DNA from: Boletus sp. NGJ
Lineage: Eukaryota; Basidiomycota; Agaricomycetes; Boletales; Boletaceae
Assembly (NCBI GenBank): GCA_019096195.1
Contig: JAGTXK010000155.1
Location: 1 to 38,840, forward strand
Direction: 5' to 3'
Length of the DNA: 38,840 nt
The notes below the pieces were generated by a model, which saw only the letters and a program-made list of their open reading frames with translations, made no database searches and was not told where the DNA came from. Positions 1 to 11,341 of the stretch are shown here, piece by piece. The translations under genes and the position numbers were made by a program. How positions within the stretch are numbered: position 1 is the stretch's first letter; the number at the start of each line of letters is the position of its first letter.

Positions 1-292
1 TGTGATTATTGTCCAGTGACGACTAGCTTGTATGATGTTGGACTAGGGTTTGGGTTCGATTCGTAAGTGATGAGGCCTAGGCTCCTGGCTGTATAGATTC
101 GTGTTCTTGTTGTAACTTAAATGTAGGAGTACTAGTACTACTTCAGATTACTATGTTCAGGTCGAAGGGGGGTTCACATACTATTTCGAGCCCACGAGTT
201 GACACCCCGACACAACTGTGACGTTACTTGGTAACTCAATTGTTGACCATTATACAAATCGTCCTCGATATTTCACTTAGCCATCATTTAAC

Positions 293-1914
293 ATGGAGGG
301 TGTCAAAGCAGCAAAGTAGGTGCACCGAAAGGCTCCATGGACGCAGGAGTTCAACCCATAGCTTTAACTCCACAGGAGACGCAAGCTCACAGACAAATCT
401 GTACCGAATGCACTTTCCCAATTACCTGAATTCGCACAAGAGTCTAAAATGTATCAAGGCTTGCTGGAGATGGAGAAGAAGTTGGATTGGACCATGACGA
501 GGAAAAGAGTGGAGGTTCAGGACGCGTTGGCGCGAAACCCAACCGTATGTCTTTCCACGGGTATGGTTCTCGATGGTTCGCTCACGCAGTCTTCCGTAGA
601 CGACACGAACACTGAGGGTGTTCGTAAGCCACACAGTCTCTGGTCAACCGTGGCAGGTCGGTGAAGCTGATGGCGAAGGAGACGCGGTAAACTTTGAAAC
701 CGGACAAGGCATTCCAGCGTGGTCACTAAAGGTCGAGGGACGTCTTCTAGAGGTGAGTCCTGAAATCTCACCGCCACTACTCCCCCGGGTATTGACAATG
801 GGCAAGCCATCAAATCAACGTTCTCGAGACAAAGTGGCACCCCGGAAGTTTTCGACTTTTATCAAGAGGATGATCATAGAACTCGATCGTGATCCTCATT
901 TATACCCTGACGGAAACATCGTCGAGGTACGTCGCGAGCGTTTTATCCGTGCATACCCTGATTTAACAAGTTCGTAGTGGCCTCGACCGCAAGGTGTCCA
1001 ACCGCCACTTGACGGCTTTACGGTCAGACGGACGGGGGATCAGCCGACACGGGTTCGAATCCTAATGCACCTCGAACAGACCCCAGAACAATACAAAGTT
1101 AGCCCTGATTTAGGTAAATTTTTGGTGTCCGTTGTGTTTCTCTTCGCAGCACCTCACACTAGCCTGCCAGCATACGTGTTGGGTATCAAGGAAGAGAGCC
1201 GGATAGGCGTTATACAAGCACTGTGGAACTATATCAAGCTCAATGGCCTGCAAGACAAAGTTGATCGTCGAAGGATCAAGGCAGATGATTATTTGCGTCC
1301 AGTTCGTGAATAACCTTGTGACATTGGTAGCCTTGCCTGAAGATATTTGTTTTCTAGATCTTTGGGGGAGATTCGATTGTATTTCAGCAGCTCCCGGAGC
1401 TGATCAACCGCCACCTGATGCCTCCGGATCCCATAATACTATACTACACATTCAATCCCGGAGTAGCGCCCCCGGAGCGACCATCCGCTTGGGACATAGA
1501 TGTTAAAACGGAGGACACTACCGTCAAAAGTCGAATGGCGGTGATCGTCCAGTCCAGCAAAGAGAGCACGCAAGATCTGAGTAAGTTGGACGACGAGGTA
1601 GATTCCTCCGCCATGCTCCGCCGATTTGATCTCACGTACAGCCACATTTTCAGATTTCACTCCTTGCGCAGTCATTGCACAACTCGCACACAAAGCGTGC
1701 ATTCCTGCAAAGTTTTGCAGACGATCCAGCAAAATTCATACAGACATGGCTGGAATCTCAGTCGCGAGATCTGGAGAGTATCCTTGGGAGTGGGCCGAGC
1801 GAAGGTGCCACCATTCGTGCAGAAGAGCTGCGGCGGAGTGATTTCTTCAGGCTTCCTTGGGTTGAAGAAGCTGTTGCGATACAAGAAGGGACGCGTCTGG
1901 CTGCGAAGCCATGA
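293..1914 (+). CDS. SNF12: SWI/SNF chromatin-remodelling subunit Snf12/SMARCD (SWIB domain)
   Basis: Proposed exons: 293-315, 376-544, 600-752, 807-926, 978-1113, 1150-1301, 1358-1597, 1654-1914 (417 aa). The spliced protein follows the SMARCD/Snf12/Rsc6 family from end to end: a basic KRRKLTDK start, the conserved LEMEKKLDWTMTRKR stretch, the LRVFVSHT and WSLKVEGRLLE blocks, a SWIB/MDM2-like fold around residues 200-270 (VIQALWNYIKLNGLQDK), the LMPPDPIILYY block, and a C-terminal coiled region with WLESQSRDLE. Family members are nuclear accessory subunits of SWI/SNF or RSC-type ATP-dependent remodellers and contact transcription factors. The ATG at 293 fits the first exon. However, an acceptor just upstream (AG at 279-280) would let an earlier exon join in frame, and animal homologues have longer N-termini, so the start is the least certain part. 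The donor at 1302 (GTTCGT) is weak. Family assignment is firm; SWI/SNF versus RSC membership cannot be settled here. Confidence 0.9.
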
Positions 1915-2156
1915 ACTTGTTTCACAACCTGTTGTGCGAGTATTTATGATTGTGTACTTGTCGACACGCTTTGTCTTGTTGGACTTGCGCATGTTTATCT
2001 GCTTGTGCTGTGTTGCCTGCCAAGCATAACAAAATCTTGACATGCCCCCACCGATCGACAGTTGGCAGCCGGCCAAGGCCGACCCAATTCAGACCACCCG
2101 CTAAAGATCAGACCACGCCGGACATTGAAACGTGGCTCGTTTCCCCCTACACGTCC

Positions 2157-4513
2157 ATGGCCAGCAAACAGGTGGGTCGTCGTATTTGAGTTCGACCACC
2201 CCGGGACAATAATCCATCTCTTTGAGCCAGCTTGGAAAACTTAGACAGGTTCGTGTCGCGGCACTTCTGTGTGAATTGTGAAACTCACGCTGAGGCCAGT
2301 GGGCAGGCGAGAAGATATACTCCCGTGATAAGACTGTCGTCGTTGGAGGCGACCTCAAGGAACTAGAGCAAGACATAGAGCTGAGAAAACAAGGTATCCT
2401 CCGGTGCGTGCTTCGTTCAATTCATTCTCGTCCAACGCCGGGTCTCATACGCGAGTGTGTCAGGTTGCAGGCAGCCTCGGAAGACTACCACCATGTGCTT
2501 TCAAAGAAGAAGGAGTCTCCTTCTTCAGGAGAGCCGGACAAGCTCATGCCGCTCGATGCGCTTGGGATGGTCATGGTCACGCACGGGGAAGAGTATGCCG
2601 ACGATTCTTTCTTTGGTGGGTTGCTCCTCGTGTTGACCGCTCATGGCGCGCTCATCGGTGGACGGTCTTAAGGGACGTGTCTCGTCGCTTTGGGCAGGGC
2701 TCATTGCAAGATAGCTACGCTCCAAGAAGCGTACGGGCTCACTTTCCGGGATACGTTCATCACAACGTGCGACAAGTTTGCACAAGATATCAGAGACTAC
2801 GAATACCAGCGTAAGAAACTGGACAGTCGTAGGTGAGTTGGCAGTTGTTGGACTTGATGATCGTCATACTTGTTTCCAATGATACCTAGACTGAGCTACG
2901 ACGCGGCTATAACCAAGCTCGATAAGATCAAGAGCTGTAAGAAGGAGAAGGAAAAGGAAAGACGGGAGGCAGAAGACGAACTGCAGCGATGCCGACTGCG
3001 CTTGTAAGCCGTCCATTCATTCTGCTTTGCTCTTAATTGTGCTCATGCAGAGGCAGCGAAGAGACCTCTGAGGACGTACGCTCTCGGATTCAGGCTATCC
3101 AAGAGAACGAGATCTTGCAGCTACGCGAACTGACGAACTTCCTTGACATCCAACTTAATTTCGCAAGGCAATATTTTGAGATATTGGATGACGTGAAAGC
3201 TAGTTGGTGTGACGAGTGAGTACTCATTGGCGGCCTTCCGATGTATCTATCACTGACATACGAGTAAAAGGTTGACGTTGACCAAGTTCGAGGACATGAG
3301 AGTCAATCCCCAATCAGGCACTTTTTCCTTCGCTGACGATGACAAGTACCCCACCATTCAGACCAAGCGGTCCACTCTTTCGAATCGTACCTCCTCGGTG
3401 GAATCGGAGGAGGGCCCTGGCGCTCGTACTCCATTACGACGCAAGTCTGATGCTGAAACCCTTTCACGGCCTACTTCCCGGGCTTCCCGCAAGCGTTCCG
3501 ACAGCAGCGTCACTGCAGTTGGAAGTGAGAGTGCACCAAAACTCATCAAGAGGATGAGCGTTACTGGGTGGGCCTCGAATGCGGTCAGCTCTATTGCGGG
3601 ACTTGGAAAGAAGGACCGAGATACCTTTACTGCGCTGATGAATGAAGATGAAGAGGACGGCGCGGACACCGTTGACGTTCCGCGTCCGTCTAGCTCAAGG
3701 TCCTTATCTCGAAAATCGCCCAAAGTCAAGCCTGCAGACCTGCCGATCGAGTCGCTGAAGACCAACGGACGGATTCTGAAATCCCTCTCTCAGCAGGAGA
3801 GGAAGCTGGTCAAGGCCTTGTATGACTTCTCCGGTTCTTCGGACGAACTCTCTTTCAGGGCGGGGGATGAGATCACGGTCATCCATGAAGTGCTTGATGA
3901 TTGGTGGCTGGGAATGCGCAAGGATGGTCGCAAGGGTCTGTTCCCCGCAATATTTACGGAGCCAGTCTCGAAGAGCCGTCAATCGTCAACCTTTGAATCG
4001 AAATCCAGCCATTCCGCTTACGGAGACCAGATGGATGATAAGGAATCGATTCAGGATTACATGAACCCACCACACTCGGCGAACAGCCTCGGTTTCGACA
4101 CTCGGAGCGTGACGAGCACGGTCCCCGATGAGGAGGAGGAGCGGTACCTGATGCCTGTCAAGCCATCCGACGGCGAAGACATCTTTCCTGCTCCTCGCCG
4201 GAACTCCCCTCCCATTGCCCCTGCTATTCTGTGGAACAGAACCAACTCAGATATCCCCAAGAGACCGCCGCCGCCGCCACCGCCTCCCCGTCGATCGACT
4301 GTAACCGCCACCACCCCCCTTATACCCGACCGGCGCCTGCAGACAGAGAACCCGTCGTCTGCGCGCGTATACTTGGCCGCACCAAACGGTACTCCTGGCT
4401 GGGACGTCTCCCCGTTCGACAGCCTGGAAGACACGTCCTCTTATTGCAACAGCTTTGAACAACACCCTTATGAACGCAAGGGGTTGTGCAAGAACTGTTT
4501 CAGGATGCATTGA
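2157..4513 (+). CDS. BAR domain-SH3 domain protein with C-terminal Cys/His motif
   Basis: Exons: 2157-2171, 2231-2248, 2300-2403, 2464-2615, 2673-2832, 2890-3003, 3051-3215, 3271-4513 (656 aa). The protein opens MASKQ-LGKLRQ-WAGEKIYSRDK. It then has a helical, charged region to about residue 240 with the pattern of fungal BAR proteins (LVALGRAHCKIATLQEAYG, then a long coiled coil). A Ser/Arg-rich linker follows. An SH3 domain lies near residues 421-478 (ALYDFSGSSDELSFRAGDEI, then DDWWLG and GLFPA). Next is a proline run, and the end is a Cys motif (CNSFEQHPYERKGLCKNCF). BAR domains bind curved membrane and SH3 domains bind proline-rich partners, so a role at endocytic or cortical actin sites is the expected one (inference). 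Exon 2 is only 18 nt and supplies LGKLRQ. About 240 bp separates it from SNF12, same strand. Confidence 0.85.
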
Positions 4514-5609
4514 AGATCTATTGATTCGGATTGAGTGTCGACACTGTATATCTCTCGAGAAAAGTGACCCTTTTAATTACTCAGTATTTATAAGGTAATG
4601 TTTTTGAACCATGGTGGAGCTTCGCGGTACTTGGCTTGCTTCTGGGTAGGACCTGCTCGGTTTCTTGGACTTTGGACCCACCGTGGACTTGTATGGTTTC
4701 TTGGCCATTGCAGCCGAGATCATAATGTACTTACATTTGTCTCATACAACCGGAACATGATGTATAGTGGCTGATCGAAGTGCGCTCCCCCTAGAGGTAA
4801 GTTGGTCACGTCGGTGTAAACTTCTGTCAGGCAAACTCGGATTAGACTCGAGTTGCCAATGTGTACAGAGTACGCATGTGAACATAATTTAAAGGTTTCG
4901 AGCCTGCGGAAGCTCTCGGCCGTCAGGGCGACCGGCCGAGTCACAGCTCTTATAGGTAGGCGAGTTATAGCACTCCGAGGGGATTGGCTTCGTATCAGCG
5001 ATGAGCGCTTGAGCGCTTGAACCAGGACACTTTCAAGGGTACCGACTAGGTTTTACTTGTTCCCATGCAAGAGGGAGCCTGAGATGCTACCGGAGTTGAG
5101 GCCGAAGGAACCATCCACGTGAGTGTGACGTGCTGTGAGAATGATGTGTTCAGTCACGTGTATTGAATGGTTCCTGCCCTTCGTGCCCTGATAATTACAC
5201 GGGGCCTGGCGGGGCCGATATTGCGCCGTCGCAGTCCGTCGACTCCCTACGGTAAGTATCATTTATTCATCCGACAGCTTCAGGGTCGATAGGAACGACG
5301 ACGGCTGTGGATAAGAACGTGACCGGGGCTGTTTAAACGAGTGCGTTCGATGTCAGAGCCTTAGTCAAATAATTAGCGAGTAACTGACGCGTTTGCCACA
5401 TATACTGGGCGGAGGCTAATTATTTGTGGATCTAGAGATCATAATCACTTGACAACCGTCACGAGATTAATCGCAGAAAAAATGCCGTACTGAAACTTTT
5501 CTGAAACACGAACGGTCCATAAATATCCACTGGTCACTCTAAACCGCTGCGTAGGCCAACTCTCTTTGTGAAAAAGCTTGCATCGACTGCATTTTCAAGC
5601 AGCGGTAAG
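4514..5609. other. Intergenic region without a supportable gene
   Basis: About 1.1 kb between the BAR-SH3 gene and the membrane-protein gene. Open frames here are short and show no family likeness. Two CACGTG E-box cores lie at 5116-5121 and 5155-5160. A small tandem duplication (GAGCGCTT repeated) sits near 5002-5020. The right-hand part presumably carries the promoter of the gene starting at 5610. Confidence 0.6.
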
Positions 5610-6968
5610 ATGAGCCAGTGGCAAGACTCAACCGCAGAACCCGCTATTGCAGCTCTAAGTGTAAATGCCGTCTATCTACTGCTGGGGGTTTATGGGTATA
5701 CTGTTCTCCTTGGCATCGAAGAGAAGACCGGGCTCAAATTGCTGTCTAGGTGGGAATACGTCCAGTCGCTCGATGTCGAATACGCGGTCATTCGTCGGCG
5801 TTTATCATTCCGTTGGCCGCTGGTGAGTAGTAATCACATATTCTTCCTTGCTTCAGCTTGAAGGACGTTTGGCAAAGATCCCTTACATCCTTGGACGGAC
5901 GTCCCTCCTTATTTTCCTCATCCTGCTGTAAGTATTGAGGGACCGGCGACCTTGGTCAGGGAGGTGACATTTTCATTTCCATGCATAGTGCAATTTGGAC
6001 GAGCCCATTCTCAGTGGGGGACATCCTTTGTCTACGTCAGTCTCGTTCACAAATCTTTGTTTTGCCACCTTGCTTATGATCTCATCTATTCAGCTAGCAT
6101 AGTGTTGACATCAGTGAGTGACACCACCACATCTCCATACGATCCGTCTCGCTGAGAGATGGTTAACGATAGCTGTCAGGGGATATTGCGCTGGGATGTT
6201 CCTCAACAATTTTCGTGGTTCGCACGTGAGTCCGGATAGTGTCAGCTACGCTGCAGTTTACATTTAGCGTAGATGGCTGATCTGGCAAGATTCCCGTTGG
6301 GTGCATGTTCTACTGTCGCTCCTCTCGCTGGGGCAGTGGGCCATGTTAGTGTTTGGTATGAGCGCATCCTCACAGTCTTCCTCCCAACCCACGCTTTTTT
6401 CGTTTAGACGTGACGACTCTCAAAACGATCAATACAAATGGAGTTTGCCAGATTTACTTCGACTATCCGCAACTGAGCGCTGTAATCCTCATATACAGTG
6501 AGTCCGGTTATTGCGTCTAAGCTGGCGTCGTGTTTAGCTTGATGTGTTTGAGCCGCTGGCTATGACCTCCTTGTATTCGTGTTGTCGATAGTAGGCCTGT
6601 CAAGACGACGATCCGAATCACCTTTGAAGAAGCGCTTGCGCGCACAAGGCATTGTATATCTTGCTGTAGCAGTGATAGCCTATATCCCGCCAACGGTCTG
6701 GAACCCTTACTCTCCATTCCATACCGTATGCTCACCGTCATCTTCAGGTTACTGCTCTGCTCAATAATTACTGTAAGATTGGATTACTTTAGGTGTTGCC
6801 GTGATTTGATCGTAGTCCAGCTCTGATGGTTCTTTTTTCCGATTTCGGTAAGACGGTAGCTCGCGGTAATGTGTGTACGACGTAACTGACAAGGATATGG
6901 CAGCCGTCGCTACAAGGTATCCCATACTTTTCTGCCACTGGCAACGTCGGACTGCAAGGACTGGCTGA
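5610..6968 (+). CDS. Orphan seven-helix membrane protein (basidiomycete family)
   Basis: Proposed exons: 5610-5822, 5878-5927, 5989-6035, 6094-6113, 6173-6225, 6273-6355, 6408-6497, 6553-6695, 6748-6772, 6821-6847, 6904-6968 (271 aa, phases consistent). About seven hydrophobic segments follow one another: around NAVYLLLGVYGYTVLLGI, IPYILGRTSLLIFLILLAIW, the GDIALGCSSTIFVV block, HVLLSLLSLGQWAMLVFG, AVILIYTAGYDLLVFVLSIV, IVYLAVAVIAYIPPTVTALL, and a last one near YSLMVLFSDF. The order, with WEYVQSLD before helix 2 and RTWLIW after helix 3, is that of a large uncharacterised 7TM family in mushroom-forming fungi (I recall it as related to DUF6533). Function is unknown; a receptor-like plasma-membrane role is a guess. 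Exons 3 and 4 (the latter 20 nt) are the least certain. An alternative acceptor for exon 2 at 5857 would add seven residues. Confidence 0.7.
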
Positions 6969-7482
6969 CCTTGGTGAATTTCAGTACAATTACCTCATCC
7001 AGGGCGGTGAGATCACTCCTCTCTCTTGATACCTCCAAGGCAAGGTACGTACGAAGCTGAGTTTTCGCTGCGTAGTACGGGCTCACGTGCGAGCAGCCAC
7101 ATGATGCCGGAGAGCAACACGGCGTTAACCACCCAAATTATGATTCACCAGTCGGTAACACACGAAAGCATGAGCCCGAGTGGACAATTGTATATCGATG
7201 AAGCAGACAAATGTTAAACTAGCCGATGGATAGTTATTGTCACGTATGTCCGTGATCTGAGATACAACCGTCCCTTCGTTCCGGGAATTGATACGCCTCC
7301 GTTCATGTTCGGATATCGATATCGTCACGGACCCATGCACGACGACTGACTTTGCGTTGCGAAGCGTCTGTCCATGTCAAAACTTTTATATTTTTGTGTG
7401 TACTTCCGTTCGCGGGGACAACTTTGATAAGATACGATACGACAAAGTTACCTAAGCAAGACACCAAACCTCCAGTTCCACC
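6969..7482. other. Intergenic region / ARPC5 upstream sequence
   Basis: About 0.5 kb. I see no gene. The frames at 7026-7217 (+) and 7125-7340 (-) are short and without recognisable motifs. The right end should hold the ARPC5 promoter. Confidence 0.5.
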
Positions 7483-8193
7483 ATGTCCTTTCGAAAGATC
7501 GACGTCGACGCGTACGACGAAGACGTTCTCCAGGAAACAGAGCTCTACAACCCCGATCCACGCGAACCCGCCCAAGTCCTGAGCGATGCCAAGCAGAAAC
7601 AGCTCGCTGTGCGCGGCGCGCTGAACAGGTGCGTTCTCGTCCCTCCCCATTTCTCTCCTCCCTTTTTTTTCTTACGTGGCTGACCCCGAGATTTATGTGT
7701 ACGTGCCTGCCTGCCTGATTGTTCGGTGCACGTGGTGGTTCGTAGGGGTGATATCACCGGCGCTCTGAACGTCGCGCTGGATAGCCCACCTTATGGACCA
7801 AACGTCGAAGAAGCCAAGGTCCGTCCGTCCGTCCCCCCGCCCGTCACTCACCAGCTCACACCATCATCCCCCCCCTTTGCAACAGAACTTCACGCTCCAA
7901 ACCGTCGTCTCCGTCCTCAACAGTACCAAATCAACAGACGTCCCCAACGTCCTCCGATCGCTCTCACAAGACGAACAAGACACGTTGATGAAGTATATCT
8001 ACAAGGGGATGGGTATGCCTGGGTGGGGCGACGTCAGTGGGAGCGTGTTGCTCGGATGGCATGAAAAGGTGCGGTGTCTGTTATGCCAGGTCTTTTTTAC
8101 CCTCGTGCTGAGTTGGTCGGGTTGGTGTAGTTGACAGAGATCGCGGGGACGGGGTGTATCGTGCGCGTCATGACCGATCGGAAAACTGTATGA
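7483..8193 (+). CDS. ARC15: Arp2/3 complex subunit 5 (ARPC5, p16)
   Basis: Exons: 7483-7628, 7746-7818, 7886-8068, 8131-8193 (154 aa; family members are about 150 aa). The start MSFRKIDVDAYDED matches the acidic FRKVDVDEYDE start of the family. The middle has the GDITGALNVAL and SVLNSTKSTDV helices. The strongly conserved block LMKYIYKGMGMPGW is followed by SVLLGWHEK, and the end (GCIVRVMTDRKTV) is the usual C-terminus. ARPC5 is the smallest subunit of the actin-nucleating Arp2/3 complex and acts at cortical patches and branched actin. The ATG at 7483 is in an ACC-ATG context and is the only one that gives the family start. It converges on the F-box gene, 177 bp away. Identity is firm. Confidence 0.95.
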
Positions 8194-8370
8194 TCATACT
8201 TTGTATCTTACCCTCAGCTGCCCAAGATCACACTACACGCAAAGACCGAGAACAATTCCATTCCATATTCGCTGAAACACGACATGAACTCTATCTCGAA
8301 GGGAAAAGAAGGGGGCATATTCCCTGAGCTCTTCTAATGATTCATATCCGTAACCCACTCATCTGGCAGA

Positions 8371-11000
8371 TCATACGCCCTCCCGCCTGCTTCGTGCCTC
8401 TGCGAGGCTTAATTCGATCGCAAACTTTAAATCGTCGTCCATCTCCTCCGTATCTGACACCTCGACCTGTGGCGCTTCCCTGTGTCGAGCAATATCTGCA
8501 GATAAAAGTGACATATGGGACGAGCGCGTTCTCGTCATGACGGGCGTGACAACACGCGAACGTGGTGAAGACGGACCGGGCGAAGGTGAGACAGAGTTCA
8601 ATGGGGTGATCCACGCTGAACGAGGTTGCTCAGGGCTCGCAGACGTCTCTCGTCTGGAACTTGACGTCGAAGACAGGCTGGAGCTGAGGGAGGGAAAGTG
8701 GTCCAGGGAGGACGACGACGTGCTACGTGTCGCCACGGGACTCGACTGCGCGCTTGGTCCGATCGCAAGCGATTTAAGCGGACTGATGCTCGTGCCTGCT
8801 TCCATTGGCTCAGGCACAAACGGTGGTGACACCTGTACTTTCTCATTTGACATCGGAAGCGAGACGCGGGGGTATTGGCGGCCATTCGAATGGTGACTCG
8901 AAGACGAATGGCATGGTGACAACGGCATCGAAGGGATAGACTGAGAGGACGTCCGTGTACCAGGCAGATCATCGAAATCGCCCTCGAACACGCCCTCGTC
9001 GACGACCGTTCGTTGCCGACGCACTCCCTCCTCTTCGCGCGAGAGCATCAAAACGTACTCGACAGCCTCCAATTCTGAGAGACCAAGCGTGTCCAAAGTA
9101 GACCTCTGTTCACGCTCACAACCATAATTGCGCTGTGTATGCGCTCTCTCATAATCGAGTTCCATGCACGATTCGGCGATATCCTTGTGCATCTCATACT
9201 GTCCTGGAACACGAGTTAGATAACCGAGTCAAAATTAACGACAAGACTTACGATGTCCCTTGGTGGCGATGTTCATCTTGGTATTGGCGTGTTTGGGTTT
9301 TTTGTGTTGATACTCGCGGCCATTGGCCTGTCCAACTTTCCACGTCATCACGCGGTTCCCAACAATGATGACCATAAGCTCCTTGTCCACCAAAATTCGA
9401 CTGACAGTATCCCAATCGTGTCCTGGTGCTGGGCGTGGTGCGGGCGTTGTAAAGTAGCGCACCGGCTCTAACGTGAGGGAGTCCCAGACCACGGTGGTCC
9501 CGCGCGCAGAACCGGTAGCAAAGACGATGGGGCTCCACGAAATAGCCGTCACAGAACCGTCCGTATGCGCTTCAAATCTGTGGACGGGAGCCACAGAGGT
9601 TTGGGGTGGAACGTCGGCATCATAGATACTGACGAAGCCAAGGAGATCTCCGACGATGACCATGTTATTGTCGAAGGAGTGAGTGGATATGATGGGCTCT
9701 AGGGTAGTGACGTTGCTGAGCGAGCTATCGCCAAAGGGGGTGATCGTCACGTCATGGGATCCGACGTTTGCATGAACGTGGTAGAACTGCGGATGATTCG
9801 TATACTGGACAAAGAGCAGCACGGCCAAATCTCCAGTAGGATACAACCACATTTTCGCGATCCGCGGTTGTGGCAATGAGTCATCCCCTTGAGTGGTTGG
9901 CTGAGATCTCTCGCCATATATGGGAGAAGGAATCCTGAGTTGGTGGATTGAGCGGACGTGAGGTCCGTCAGCAGGGGCCTCAGACTCGTGTAGGCCATAA
10001 AGGAGGATATCCCCACTATCCAGCGCACCAGCGACGAAACCATCGCTCAAGCTACCCGCCATAGTGATAAACGGGTCTGTGACGAGAGAGAGCTGTTGCT
10101 TATCAGTAGACCACAGGAGCCGAAGCGTCTTGGTGTCCCACAGCTTGATGCGTCCATCAGCGCCAGCAGACAGAAAGGCGTTGGAATCCGGATCAGGGAC
10201 GAGCTGTTGCACGGCGCCTTCGTGCTGATCAGTGACAGCGCATCGAATAAACTTGAATGCGGCACGAGAGTCCATGACACGGTTCGCGACCGTGAGGGCA
10301 ACCTCGCCGTTGCGCTTTCCCCAAAACACGCGGGCGGTGCCGCCATTGGAGGTCATGGTGCACACAGAGACGTCGGGCGTGAATTCGACATTGGGGTTCC
10401 CGATACCCAAACCGGTACCAGAGGCATCGATATACCCTTTCAACACTTTCCCCTGGAGCGGAATTGAGCGCGCGACGATGCCGTACTGGACAGACGATGT
10501 CAAAAGGCCGTGCTCAGATATCAGATGCACCTCGTCAATCGACGAGTCCTGGGGCGCATGAGTGACGGTCGGGTTGCGAGAGCGCTCCCATCGTCTGGCA
10601 AACAAGCTAAGTCACACCAGTGGGTCGGGGTAAGAGCAACGCACCGTTTGATGACGTAACGGATAATGAACTCTTTGCGCCAGGTGTGCTCTGTCCGCCT
10701 GAGCAGCAAGATGCGTTCGTTGTCGAGTTCATGCTCGGGGCTGATACCGAGGAACTGGGTGAGGAGGGCGCGAAGCCAGGTGTTGTCATCGTCTATGTGT
10801 TCGCAGAGGTGTCGGCAGGTGCGGGCAAGAGCAAGGAGAGAGGGCGGAGGAAGGTAGGAGGTGACGTGAGTGAGAGACTCTTGTGGAAGGTTGAGAAGAG
10901 ACTGAAATCCATGTTGGTCAAGGTTGTTTGTGGTGGTATGTGAATACTTGTGCTGGTGAACAGATGCTTTCCGATAACCTTCAATGGGCCGCGTTTGCAT
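8371..11000 (-). CDS. F-box / WD40 / UIM protein, Ufo1-Pof10-like SCF substrate adaptor
   Basis: Exons on the minus strand: 11000-10645, 10594-9252, 9203-8371 (843 aa). An F-box lies near residues 33-75 (LLNLPQESLTHVTSYLPPPS, then LLALARTCRHLCEH). A beta-propeller-like region of roughly 400 residues follows, with a clear WD repeat (SAGADGRIKLWDTKTL) and weaker ones. The C-terminal third is Ser/Pro-rich. It holds a UIM-like helix near residue 610 (LSELEAVEYVLMLSREEE) and an orthodox ubiquitin-interacting motif at the very end (DDLKFAIELSLAEARS). F-box plus WD repeats plus UIMs is the layout of budding-yeast Ufo1, an SCF adaptor; fission-yeast Pof10 is related. Expected role: bring substrates to Skp1-cullin-Rbx1, with the UIMs binding ubiquitin. 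The start at 11000 is the first in-frame ATG of the exon; an upstream exon cannot be excluded. Confidence 0.85.
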
Positions 11001-11174
11001 AAAATGGCAGGGAAGTTCACAATGTCAGTGGCGAACGCAGACAATCGAGCGGATGTCGCCTGCGGAGGAGCTGAGAGAGAGACGAGAGGAAAACCCGTCC
11101 TAGTCATCCTTCCTTTTAATACACCTTACGTAATACATTCTCGTTGCTCGCCAAAGTGGAAAAAAAGTCAGCTG

Positions 11175-11258
11175 AGGTCATGCCAGGACTCGAACCTGGG
11201 TTTTGGGAAGATAAGATATTCTCAGAATCCCAAGTGATAACCGCTACACTACAAGACC
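11175..11258 (-). tRNA. tRNA-Gln(CTG) with 12-nt intron
   Basis: Read on the minus strand, the sequence starts GGTCTTGTAGTGTAGCGG and ends CCAGG-TTCGAGT-CCTGG-CATGACC-T, the form of eukaryotic tRNA-Gln (GGTYTTATAGTGTAGYGG). The D arm (A box) and T arm (B box, GGTTCGAGTCC) are complete. The anticodon stem TGGGA/TCCCA encloses TT-CTG-A. Between position 37 and 38 sits a 12-nt insertion (plus positions 11210-11221), the normal place for a nuclear tRNA intron. Anticodon CTG is at plus 11223-11225 and reads CAG codons. The acceptor stem has one mismatch (T5 against T68); all other pairs form. It lies 175 bp upstream of the F-box gene on the same strand and back-to-back with a possible small ORF. 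Confidence 0.92.
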
Positions 11259-11341
11259 GCAAGCGAACGTGACAAGGCTGATAACACAACAGACGCTCCG
11301 CATCCAAGTTAACGTTTGCACTGACGACTCTATCCAGTTCT

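Noticed and set aside
8537-8896. 119-codon plus-strand frame
   Set aside because: Lies antisense to the Ser-rich third exon of the F-box gene and has no motif of its own.
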